The notes beneath the pieces are model-generated. The model was not told the DNA's origin and ran no database searches. It was given only the letters and a program-made list of their open reading frames with translations. From contig NHZP01000013.1 in the NCBI GenBank assembly GCA_003313425.1, positions 186,001 to 250,000 of the forward strand: a stretch of DNA of 64,000 nt. Reading direction: 5' to 3'. The stretch comes from Pseudopyrenochaeta lycopersici (lineage: Eukaryota; Ascomycota; Dothideomycetes; Pleosporales; Pseudopyrenochaetaceae). Below, piece after piece: positions 22,901-32,839 of this stretch (positions are counted from its first letter, which is position 1; each line of letters begins with the position of its first letter). A program made the position numbers and the translations under genes.

Positions 22901-25900
22901 GCATCATGACGCCCGTCCTGCAGTACGATGGCCAAGCCGTGCGTGCGGACCAGCTCACCCTTCGCTCGCGGGCAGGCGTGTCACAGGCGCCAGCGGACAA
23001 GAGTTCCAATGTAGACGTCCTCGAGATCCAGTGTGTCGCCCAGAAAGAACGGCTGACCACCACGGGACTCGGCTCGGGCGTACTCGGCAGCTTCGTCTTC
23101 AGAGGAGTCAACAGCACACCGGATGTAGTCAACTATGCACGCAGCAACGAGGTGAACGTGTGGCCGCTTCTGCCACCCAAAACGAGACTTCGCAACATGT
23201 CGTTCGAGGAGGATGTCTCTGGCAACGACAGCAACGCAATGACGTTGAACGCCCTCACTTACTACACAAACTCTTCGTGGGGCCGCACTGCGCTAAAGTC
23301 CGTCGTGGAGCAGATCGACGTCCTGGGAAACACTCCTGGCACATACAGCATTTTGTCAGCGCACCAGGATCCACAGTTTGTGTGCCAACGGCCGTTCTTC
23401 TTCAAGCACGACCAATGCGCTCACTTTGTCGTACCTAACCCTGTTACACGACCCCTGATCCACGTGCCCAAGCCAGATTTATTGGACCCTTCATGGCTAG
23501 ATGGCAAAGCACTGGCCCGATACATCGATAGGTATGCTCCGATTCTCCCAGACTTCAACAAGCCATACCCTCAACCAGACCTGGCGGGGGCACTCAGGTA
23601 TCCTTCTTCCGCCACAACGTCACGCCTTGCTGTTGATAATCTCATCACACGTACACAGCCTCTGCAGCGACGGTTAAGGACCCTGCAGACTGGCCAGCAG
23701 CGGGTGCTACCTACCGTAGGACTATTTTCCAGCATGAAAGTCTTACGAACAACACCTATCGTTTGGAAACCGGGCGCTGGTTTGCCCAATGTAGTTAGGG
23801 AGACGACGCAGATTCGCGTAGCGCCGGTACGCACGACAGCGGCAGATATAGGCGCGCCTCTGCTCCAGTTGGCACGAGAAATCCCAGCCCTGGGTGCCAC
23901 CAAGCCAGCGGCCAGCTCTAGGCTGATCGAGGCCAACATTACGCCCATATACAATCGGATGCTACCTCCAGCCTTCTTCAAGTTTTCCCTGGCGTATCAT
24001 CCCTTTGTCAAGGAGTTTTTGCTTCATCTCAACCGTGACGGCATAGATGGCCTGATGCAGCGTCCCCTCCAGCTCTCTCATTCTCCAACCTTTCAGAACT
24101 ACCAGCCAAGCTTTGCAGTCTCGTCTTTCAACGGCCGGTATGCCGATGAGTCTGTGGACTTCGATGATGGGCTCTACGCCGTCTACAACTGGGAACTGTT
24201 CTACCACGTCCCACTGCTGATCGCCGAGAGTCTGGGCAAAAATCAGAAGTTCCAAGAGGCACAGCAGTGGTTCCACTACATTTTCGATCCAACAGACACC
24301 TCGAGCCTTGAATCGCCCCAGAAGTTCTGGCGCATGCGCAAGTTCTTCCAGACCTCAAAGAAACGATACGCCCTGGAGACTTTGCCGGCCCTATTTCGAT
24401 TCATGGCAGCCCGTAATGACCCGGACAAATTAGCCCAGCTTGATCCCGACGAGAGGGCGGCGCTCGAGGACTTTGAGGCGTCGGTCGACCGTTGGCGCAA
24501 GAATCCATTCCAACCATTTGCCGTTGCTCAGACCCGCACCACTGCCTTTCAGAAATCCGTCGTAATGAAGTACCTCGACAATCTTATCGCCTGGGGCGAC
24601 TCGCTATTCCGGGCAGACACCATCGAGAAGATCAACGAAGCTACTCAGATATACACGTTGGCGGCGGAGATTCTCGGAGCCAGGCCTAAGGAAATCCCCT
24701 CTCGAGCTTCGGCCGGCCCGCAGACATACGGGTCTCTTGAACCAAAACTGACAGGTCTCTCGAATGCTTTGATCCCCATCGAGGACCTCGTGCGCCCCTC
24801 AAGCAATGTCGTCATCCCGGCCGACGCTGGGCGCCAGATCGTCCGCCCATCCATGCTGTACTTTTGCGCTCCGAGAAACGACAAGATGCTGAGCTACTGG
24901 GACACCGTGTCTGACCGTCTCTTCAAGATACGCAACTGCCTCAATCTCCAGGGCATCGCTCGCCAACTGGCGCTATTCGACCCTCCCATCGACCCACTGC
25001 TGCTTGCTCGTGCCGCCGCCTCAGGACTAGACCTCGACAGCGCACTCAGTGATATAGGCTCGTCTCTTCCGAACCACCGGTTTTCTGTCATGGTGGCCAA
25101 GGCCTTCGAGCTCGTGTCCGAGGTTCGTAACCTGGGGAATGCCATCCTTACGCTGCTCGAGAAGCGTGACGGAGAAGCCCTCGCCCTGCTCCGCCAGCGG
25201 CACGAGGCAACCATGCTCGATGCTGGCCGAGCCATCCGCGTGAGTCAAGTTGCTGATGCGGACGCGTCTGTCGAAGCTGCTCTGCGAGGTCGTGCAACCG
25301 TCCAGGCGCGCTGGGACCACTACAATACAATTGAATTTATGAACGACTACGAGAAGGCGTCTTTAGGTATCGAAACCGCCATCGGCATCGGGCTGCTGAT
25401 CGAGGCCTCGGCTCTGGTCACCAGTGGGGCAGCTTTCATCTTCCCAGAGATAAAAGTAGGAACACCTACCACGCTGGGAGCATCGGTCGGCGGAAACAAC
25501 TTTGGCAAGGCGGCTGGCTCGTTCGCAGCCTTCATGCACAACACTTCCGGGCTGGCAAAGCAGGCTAGTAATATGCTCATTACCCAGGCTGGCTACCAGC
25601 GGCGCCAAGACGACTGGGATCTGCAGAAGCAGTTAGCTGATCTGGAGCTGAAGCAGATGGATCAGTCTATTTTGGGCTTGCAAATACGTGCTGGGATTGC
25701 GAAGACAGAACTTGCCAACCACGACGTGCAACGCAAGAACGCGACTGAGATAGATGAGTTTATGCAGAGCAAGTTGGCCGGGCCGGATCTGTACAACTGG
25801 ATGTCGGGCCAGCTTTCGACTCTCTACTTCCACAGCTATACCGCTGCGTATGATCTCGCGAAGAAGGCGGAGGTCGCATACAGGTACGAGTTGGGTCTGC

Positions 25901-27159
25901 CCGATGCTACAGCACCCTTCATTCGTTTTGGATACTGGGATTCTCTCCGGAAAGGCCTAGTTTCAGGCGACAAACTGTTTTATGACTTGAAGCAAATGGA
26001 GATGAGCTACCTCGAGCTGGACACGCGCGAGTATGAGCTCACAACGACTCTCTCACTCGCCCAGCTCGATCCCATTACCCTAGTACATCTACGAGAGAGC
26101 GGAGAGGGCTTTTTCAACATCCCCGAAGCCGCCCTAGACCTGCGCTATCCCGGTCAATACTTCCGCCGCCTGAAGAACGTCAGCCTAACATTACCGTGCG
26201 TTGTGGGACCCTTTGCGCCTGTCGCTTGCACGCTTACTCTGCTGAAGAGCAGCGTCCGAACGACGTCTCGCCTCCTGTCGGGTGGAACCACAAAATATGC
26301 ACGATTGGCGAGTAACGACTCCCGATTTACGGACGTCTACGGCTCATCACAGTCAATCGCCACGTCGACAGGCCAAAACGACGCGGGCGTCTTCGACGTC
26401 TCGCTGCGCGACGACAGATACCTGCCCTTCGAACGTCGCGGCGCCATCTCTTCCTGGCGCATCCAGCTTCCATTTTCATCACCACCCGGCGTGAGTTCCG
26501 CTCCAGCTATCTTCAGACCATTTGATTTCAGGACGTTGAGCGATGTCCTCATCACGCTGCGCTATACTGCGCGGGAAGGCGGCGATGCGATGCGATCTGC
26601 TGTTCAAGAGGAAATGGCGACCAAGCTTCTAAAGAGCATTTCCATGGCGGAGAGCCAAAACGGGTTGGCGAAGCTGGTCAGTCTACGGCACGACTTCCCC
26701 ACCGCGTGGTTCCGCTTCCTAGGCGGCCAGCAGTTGCGCGTCGGTCCTGAGAGCAGTGTCGAAAAGAGCCAGATGATTCTAGATTTGGGTCCTGTGCGGT
26801 TCCCCTTCGTGTTCAGTCAGACACCCATCACGATCCAGAAGATCCAGGTCTTTGTTGTAGTAAAAGACGATTTCAAGACAAAGTACACACCTGGGACTGT
26901 CCAGCTGTGGCTGGACGTGGCCCCTGCCGCTATTCCCGAAGATCGGCTCGCTATCTCTACTAAGGCTGTAGATCAATTAAAATTAGCGAGATGGGGTAGG
27001 ACTACCTTGAGGGTGAGCAAGGATTTCCGTCACTCTGCGGGTTCATGGGTGCTCGTTGGCTCACTGGCTGGTACTGGAGACGACGTCCGGCTACGGGCCG
27101 AAGCCATCCAAGATGTGTATTTGATGGTTGGGTATAGTGTTAGATTGCCCTCAGCCTAA
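16904..27159 (+). CDS. TcA-like toxin-complex translocation subunit
   Basis: Two long frames, 16904-21969 and 22026-27159, join in register through a 56-nt GC-AG intron to ~3,399 aa. Order of domains: a carboxypeptidase-regulatory-like beta domain (about 1-112, starting VSGVVRSQYGNPL); a helical VRP1-type region with the conserved Cys-containing motif CACDGCLAMDSPAAYYVDIL near residue 560; the neuraminidase-like/ABC-toxin N-terminal region around 1850-1950 (SPGWVHIEVDI); a conserved helical shell and pore part with WELFYHVPLLIAESL near 2410; the C-terminal TcB-binding domain (FRRLKNVSLTLPCVVGPFAP, about 3067 on). In bacteria TcA forms a pentameric prepore that injects the TcBC effector into target cells. 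This copy is longer than the usual ~2,500 aa. No internal stop was seen. Confidence 0.87.
21970..22025 (+). other. GC-AG intron in the TcA-like gene
   Basis: The upstream frame ends at a stop at 22010-22012, and the downstream frame is closed just upstream by a TGA at 21955. A GT donor at 21974 would give the wrong phase. A GC donor (G|GCACGT) at 21970 with the AG at 22024-22025 restores phase, and a TCTAAC branch-like element lies 16 nt before the acceptor. Conserved TcA sequence continues directly on both sides of this junction. Confidence 0.75.
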
Positions 27160-27510
27160 ATTACGAAACACATTGGGCTTCGGTGAGACGCCTGCTTAGC
27201 CTAGTTTCGTCTTGTATAATATGTTCTGATCCTAACCTAACATATGCGCATATGCGGCCATGTCGGTGTCATGTAAATATCCTTTCCAGTAGCGTTGGCC
27301 AGCAAAACGAGCAGAAGAGTAGACATTATAGAAAAAGATAGACAAGAATACCAGGGATTCGCGGCTATATTCAAGAGAGCCAGCCATAATAAGAACTTTG
27401 ACTGAGGTCCTTTTTGCCTGAAGCAGTGGTGACAAATGGAGACGCGGTTAGCTAAATATTATTATATTATGTGATAACCATAATAGCGCAGCCGTTGCTT
27501 AGGCTTGTTC
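27160..27510. other. Intergenic, no gene seen
   Basis: AT-rich stretch between the TcA stop and an NLR relic. It may contain further decayed NLR sequence, but none could be aligned by eye. Confidence 0.5.
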
Positions 27511-27986
27511 GAGATTAGGCTAGCTATGAGCATTGGCTGGAATGCATGCCTATAGGCGCTCGAGGGCCATAATGGTTGGGTCTGCACAGTAGCCTTTTCA
27601 CACAATTCAGCCCAGCTGGCGTCAGCGTATAAGAACGGGACAGCTAAGATCTGGGATACGTGCAGTGGCGCATGCTTGCAGACGCTTGACATTGGCGAAG
27701 TTATTCATGAATTATCTTTTGACTCTATTGGCTGTTGTCTATACTAAAGTGGGCACTATCTTTATTCAGAGCTCAGAGATTTAGCAACGAAAACATCGGG
27801 GAACCTAAGCGCCCTCTATATCAAGGTATATGCCTTAGCTCAGACAACATATGGATTAAGTATGGGAGCAACAATATGCTGTGGATACCATCAGAGTATC
27901 GACCATCATGCTCCTCTGTGTGTGGGAATACGATAGGTATAGGTGCTGGATCTGGAAGAGTATGGAGTTGCAGCGTCAACCTTTAA
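27511..27986 (+). pseudogene. Relic of a NACHT-WD40 (STAND/NLR) C-terminus
   Basis: The first frame reads ACL, a TAG stop at 27553, then ALEGHNGWVCTVAFSH and NGTAKIWDTCSGACLQTLD, which is a WD40 blade of the type found in HET-E/NACHT-WD40 proteins. A frame change near 27775 leads into the second part, with RPLYQGICLSSDNIWIKYG and LLWLPSEYRPSC-type sequence (here MLWIPSEYRPSC) and GNTIGIGAGSGRVW, the usual C-terminal tail of these proteins. The TAG stands where a Gln codon is expected (CAG to TAG, RIP-like). No NACHT or upstream blades precede it, so this is a truncated and frameshifted remnant, not a working gene. Confidence 0.75.
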
Positions 27987-27994
27987 CGTGTTTA

Positions 27995-28138
27995 TTGAGT
28001 AGGCAATTGAGCAGCTAGTTAAGTAACCACGTGAGCATGTACTTGAGTGGGCGATTGAATAGGCAACTAAGCAAATATTTAAGAAGGCACTTAATCGGCT
28101 TCTTGAACAGCCTCTTGAGCAGTCCCTTAATCAAATCT
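27995..28138. repeat. Degenerate 12-bp tandem repeat, 12 units
   Basis: Twelve units of exactly 12 bp, consensus close to TTGAGCAGGCAC, each starting TTGA/TTAA/CTAA/GTGA. The array begins 9 bp after the stop of the NLR relic. In one frame it would encode diverged tetrapeptides such as LLEQ-PLEQ-SLNQ, interrupted by stops. Confidence 0.8.
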
Positions 28139-29000
28139 ACTATCAGACTATTTTTATTTAGGGGGAAGGGACCCCTTACCCGCCCCCCCTCCCTCCTCCG
28201 GGCCTGCGGCGAGCTTTTTGTCTCACTATATCATGTGATTATCGGCGAAAACTTCGTGTCCTTCCTCCGATCTGGCCTCACGTGATGGCCACGCTTTTCT
28301 GACCAGCCAGCGTTGACTGACCAGAGCCAATCAGTGATCGTGTATGCTTTTTTTTTACACGGCCAAACTCGATTGTAGTTTGCTGCTACGAAGCGAAAGC
28401 GCCCTATCAAAAATTTAATTTCTTGCACGCTTTTTCAGGTTATAGACTTCTTACGCGATACCCTTTATCAGATTGTCTCCTAAACGTTGTCAGAGTCGGA
28501 AGACATAGCCGCTTGATACGTGGAAGTATTTTGGTCGTCTCACCCTCATCTAGAACTTCCTCAGACCTTATAATAACAGAGATTGTCTACTAATGATCAT
28601 ATATCTGCGTCAAGAATCTCGCTTTTCCAGCCGTTCAGTACCCGCAATGTCTCAATTTCATGTTCATACAGAATACAATATAAGACACGTTAAATTTAAA
28701 GTCCAACTTGTCATAAAGTTATCCTTTATGGAATTCATCTTCTTGCCTATAGCACATGTTAAAGCTGAAATCAAAATAGCAGTTTGCTTACGATGGTGCA
28801 ACGACTGTTACGCTTGCGCATATGATTCGTTTATATCAAGAACCTTGTATTTAGGAGCATATGTGGCCCCTCATCATGCTATGCAATGCGGATCCGGAGG
28901 CTCCGAGGACCCCGCATACATCCGCAGCCACTTTCTCTCTTACACGAAAGCTATCATCTCTCCGCAACCACTTTTTATCTATATCGGTGCTAATTCAAGA
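28139..29000. other. Intergenic; upstream region of the oxygenase gene
   Basis: Contains a C/T-rich block (about 28165-28202) and a T-run (28347-28355). An open frame extends upstream of the oxygenase Met from 28593, but its composition is not protein-like, so I treat it as promoter and leader. Confidence 0.5.
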
Positions 29001-29916
29001 ATGAGCAATCAATCAAATGGCCTACCTCTCGGCGATATTGTCGCAGACATCAATTATTTCCCAGACTTGGGCACGCCTATATCAAAGTCAGCAAGGAAAA
29101 CACGATATCTAGGTATTGGTGACGAATTCACCCGATCAATGCGCATCTATGATGTTCGGATGGTTGACAAGACTTTCAAACTTGACACTCATGGGTTCCA
29201 GTTTGTGACGCTTCAACCCAGACAGAGAGTCTCCGGTGCGGATGACGAGGAGACTATTCGGCGCGAATACTATCCTGAGCTAGAAGAATTAGTCAAGAAC
29301 CTGTACAGTGTACACGCCCTCATCGTACAGGTTGGGACTAACTTTCTCCACCAGAACAGGTGCGACCACTGCATACGTTTTCAATCACGTCGTCAGAGCG
29401 CACAGCTCGCCTTCCGAGAAAGGTATTCTTGACTCGAGAGGACGCTGGCAAGATATCCCGTCCGGCCACCCGCATGTCGATTATGCAGGTGACCCAGACT
29501 CCTTGCGCGGGACAAGGGCTGAACTAAACCTCCCTCCCAACATCTCCTCCCTCTTTGACACTAGCTCCCGCTTTGCTTTCCTCGGCATATGGCGCCCTCT
29601 AAAGACAGTTCGAAAGGACCCGTTAGCCGTGTGTGACGCCACGACCGTCCTTGATTCTGATTATCAAGTTCGCCTGCGTGAATTCAGTAGAACGGGAATC
29701 AAGTCTGCCAACTATGTGCTGAGTCATAGTGAACAACACGCGTGGTATTATATGTCAGAAATGCAGCCGCATGAATTAATCGTTTTCAAAGGATACGACA
29801 CAAAACAAGACGAGGCGGGCTGGAGATGTCCTCATACTGCTTTCGTCCTACCAGAGAGTAAAGAGCAGCTGCCAAGGGAGAGTATCGAGGCAAGAGTTTT
29901 ATGCTTTTGGAGTTAA
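29001..29916 (+). CDS. CmcJ/GA4-desaturase-like oxygenase (AsaB family)
   Basis: Exons 29001-29302 and 29355-29916, joined over a 52-nt GT-AG intron, encode ~287 aa. The family signature is visible throughout: an N-terminal ADINYFPD block, DTHGFQFVTLQP, then after the intron TGATTAYVFNHVVR, an Fe-binding-like HPHVDYAGDPDSL, FLGIWRPLKTVRKDPLAVCD, EQHAWYYMSEMQPHELIVFKGYD and a C-terminal RESIEARVL. Members are Fe(II)/2-oxoglutarate-type enzymes named after gibberellin desaturase, cephamycin CmcJ and aspirochlorine/AsaB-like proteins, usually in secondary metabolism. The substrate cannot be told from the sequence. The Met at 29001 matches the family start better than the upstream in-frame starts. 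No biosynthetic backbone gene is adjacent. Confidence 0.82.
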
Positions 29917-31393
29917 ATTTGGCTACCATGCTCTCTTATGATATATCTTTCTTATCTAGTTTAATTTATTCTATTGTGTTTACCCTACAGGGTCGCGATC
30001 TTCCCACGGCTATATCGTAAATGTGCAGGAGATTTTGCTTGCTGACGGGCTGTCCGATCACGAAGCAAGTATAGCCTTGCACCTACTGCAGCAATATATT
30101 TACAAGAAATAATAGAACGAGTTTTGAAATGACTGTGGCGCTTAATGGGGGAATCTCGAGTCATTATCGCGGTTTTCTTCGTTCTTGAAATTCGGTTTGT
30201 GCCCTATTCTATGTCCTTTCTCCTCTGTGCCCTTGCCTATCTTCGATCTGGGGGCTCTATTAGCGTGGAAGTGCTACACTACGATGACTGGTGGCAAGCG
30301 TTTCATTATGTTAAAGTACATGGCAAGTCGTACCTATCCTGGTCTTCTTGGAGCTCTATGGACGAGGTGATACACTGAGTTTGTTCTATTCAAAGAATTC
30401 ATGTGCCCTAAATTATTTATTATCTACCTCCTACCTCTACTATCGACCCACGTATCTAATCATTTAACCTGACGTATAACGATTCGGGCTTTGACTACGA
30501 CGGTGGCAAGGTGTGGGCGTTCGTGATATGGATGCTGACTTGCCTTTATATTCCTAAATCCATATCTCCTTCAGGGCTTAGGATCTGTCATGCAAGCAGC
30601 GAGCGTACAAATAGAGATAGATCTCATCTTGGCGGTATGATTCAGCTATGCACCACAACAGTGGTCGCGGCCGCATTCGGCCTCTAACAGTGAAAATGAT
30701 ACAGAAAATAAATGGCTTGTCATCATGGGGGCTCACTACCGTACCGCGCACACAATATCACGATATCTACGGAACTCATCTCTAAGCGCCTGATCAACTA
30801 CAGGCGCATGCTACCAGTCGTCATAGATCTTCACAACCAAGTGACATAGACTTGGAATATCAAGCTTATTAATGCTTGATCGACACATCATAACTGTTCA
30901 TGTAGTTAATGCAGGGCTTTGTAAAGGCGCTAGGTGCGACGAAGAGGAACATGGATAGTGTTAATAGGTTGATAACTTAGTGTGAAGAGTATTCAAGTGA
31001 GCGCTAGTTGGCCCACCAGAGCAAAGAAAGACTAAGCCGACGCAATTGATCCATAGAGGATGAATCTATCAGTCGTTAAGCGTAGGGTGATAGATGAGGG
31101 ACTGTAACGTCAAGGTAGTGACCCGAGCTACTGTTGAAATACAGATTCAGTTTGGTTTCGGAATGAATTGCACTCCGGAGGCAATTTCTTGTCGAATTTG
31201 GCTGAAGGAATGCGTCTTCGTTTCTAATGGACGGAGATTGCGACAGCTGTTGTGTTACCCACCCGGTCACCATGGTGCTCCTTGATAGGCTGGTCGATCG
31301 CTACACACACGCAAAAGCTACTGCGTGAACACGTAGACCCATGTCAAACAGAAACATTGAGCTTCCCGATCACTGCCATTCTTCTTCTGCGTA
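29917..31393. other. Intergenic, no supportable gene
   Basis: About 1.5 kb. An open frame at 30145-30378 contains an odd protein-like patch (HYDDWWQAFHYVKVHGKSY), but I could not assign it to a family or extend it. The rest is stop-rich. Confidence 0.5.
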
Positions 31394-31422
31394 CAGTGCC
31401 CTTCCAAAAGTTCTCGCCGCGC
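31394..31422 (+). repeat. Left terminal inverted repeat of the mariner element
   Basis: 29 bp starting CAGTGCCCTTCCAAAAG, the exact reverse complement of 32715-32743, preceded by the TA target site. Confidence 0.95.
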
Positions 31423-31477
31423 TAGTGCGACGCGCCCCATCACAACAACACCACCTCAACTTTGCAGTATTATAATT

Positions 31478-32605
31478 ATGCCACCACAACGCCAAATTCT
31501 TTAAGAAATAGACTAAAATACGCGCAGACGTCCTAATTTAACAGTCCAGCAGCGGAATTAAATTATTGGCATGCTGCATGGTGGTGCTACAGTCGCTGAA
31601 GTTGCTGACGCGTTTGGCCGCAGTGAACGCGGTATACGCGACATTAGGAAAAGATATCAATAAACTGGCAAAACAACAGATAAACCTCGCAGCGGTAGAC
31701 CACCTATACTATCGCTTCATCAGAAGAAGATCATCTATCGCAAAGCACGCGCACAGCCAAAAATTACGTACAAAGAGCTAGCTGAAGAGGCAGTAGTCAT
31801 GAATCCAGATAGCACCACTTTGAAGCCACCTAGCCATTCCACATTGCGGCGGTATCTCAAAGGACAAGGCCTCACTAAATCTCCTTGTAAAAAGCGTCCA
31901 AAGCTTAACAAATCGCGTGCGTTGCGGCGGCTCAAGTTCTGTAGAGAGTACTCTTCTTTCCCGTGGCATCGACGCACTATGCGCTTCTCAGATGAGTGCT
32001 CCTTTCAGAAGGGCTCAGGGCAAACATAAGAGTGGGTATTTCGCAATTCACAAGAGAAATGGAAGACAATAATGCTTCAAACCTATAGCTGTGGTAAGAA
32101 GGTAGCACAGATGGTGTGGGGTTCAATATGGCTGGATGAACGTGGGTGTGCGCAGAGGAGCCCTCTGGTCATAATGGAGCGCGATCCTGATGCTCCAAAC
32201 TATGGATACTCCGCCAAAAGTTACATCAAGGCTTTGAAGAAAGGCCTCTTACGATCATGGCGTCGTTCACAGCTTTTCATGCAGGACAACGCGCGCGTAC
32301 ATACAGCTGCAGCCACAAGGAGATTTCTGGCTGAGCACCACATCAGTACTGTTGACTGGCCACCCTACTCACCTGATCTCAACCCAATTGAGCACCTCTG
32401 GTGGTATCTCAAAAAGCTCATGTATAGATCCTATCCTCAGTACAACAATTATAGTCAAGCTATAGAGGAGTGGGATGGCTTTTGCGCTGCATTGAAAAGT
32501 TGCTGGCGTCGCATACCAGCCAGCCTGATTCGGCGCCTTATCATGAGCATGCCACGACGAATTGATGCATGCAAGAAAGCGCGAGGGTGGCAAACGAAAT
32601 ATTGA
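31478..32605 (+). pseudogene. Mariner transposase with five in-frame TAA codons
   Basis: Reading from Met at 31478, one continuous frame of 375 codons is recognisable as a Tc1/mariner transposase. It has a helix-turn-helix N-terminal part (GGATVAEVADAFGRSERGI) with KPRSGRPPI, a second DNA-binding part, and a catalytic core with D in FSDECSF, D in MQDNARVH and E in NPIEHLWW. There are 34 residues between the second D and the E (DD34E). The frame is broken by TAA at 31502, 31514, 31559, 31661 and 32027. All five are the same codon, and Gln (CAA) is plausible at each place, so CpA to TpA change by RIP is the likely cause. No frameshift was found. Confidence 0.9.
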
Positions 32606-32714
32606 ACCCGTGCGCAACTACTGCTTCAAAAAAAATTAAATTATATTATATATTGGCTGAGATTCATGGTGTTGAAGTTTTGTGCCCATGTGCTGGTGAG
32701 GGTGGCTCGTGCGT

Positions 32715-32743
32715 GCGCGGCGAGAACTTTTGGAAGGGCACTG
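32715..32743 (-). repeat. Right terminal inverted repeat of the mariner element
   Basis: 29 bp, the exact inverse complement of 31394-31422, followed by the TA duplication at 32744-32745. Confidence 0.95.
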
Positions 32744-32839
32744 TAGTATCTGCATCGGAGCGCTGTAGGACTAGGCTCATGCCAATCACAAGAGGGCTGT
32801 CGGAGAATCTCTATCGACCGTAACAATATCCATTGCACA

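Larger units (their letters stand above)
31394..32743 (+). mobile_element. Tc1/mariner-type DNA transposon, complete but inactivated
   Basis: A 1,350-bp element bounded by perfect 29-bp terminal inverted repeats (31394-31422 and 32715-32743, starting CAGTGCCCTTCCAAAAG) and flanked on each side by TA (31392-31393 and 32744-32745), the standard Tc1/mariner target duplication. It contains one transposase reading frame with a DD34E triad, disabled by stop codons. The right end lies 96 bp upstream of the deaminase start codon. Confidence 0.93.

Noticed and set aside
9699..26976. Many open frames of 60-210 codons on the opposite strand or in other frames of the Tc-like genes
   Set aside because: They have no family similarity, overlap highly conserved coding sequence and are expected in long GC-balanced genes.
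21967..27159. The second half of TcA as a separate gene starting at 21967
   Set aside because: Its first ~20 codons do not match TcA, while splicing into the upstream frame gives continuous family similarity.
28593..29000. N-terminal extension of the oxygenase
   Set aside because: Low protein likeness and no counterpart in the family, which starts close to the Met at 29001.
30145..30378. Small open frame with HYDDWWQAF-like patch
   Set aside because: Cannot be extended by splicing to any recognised gene; mentioned only as a patch in the gap entry.
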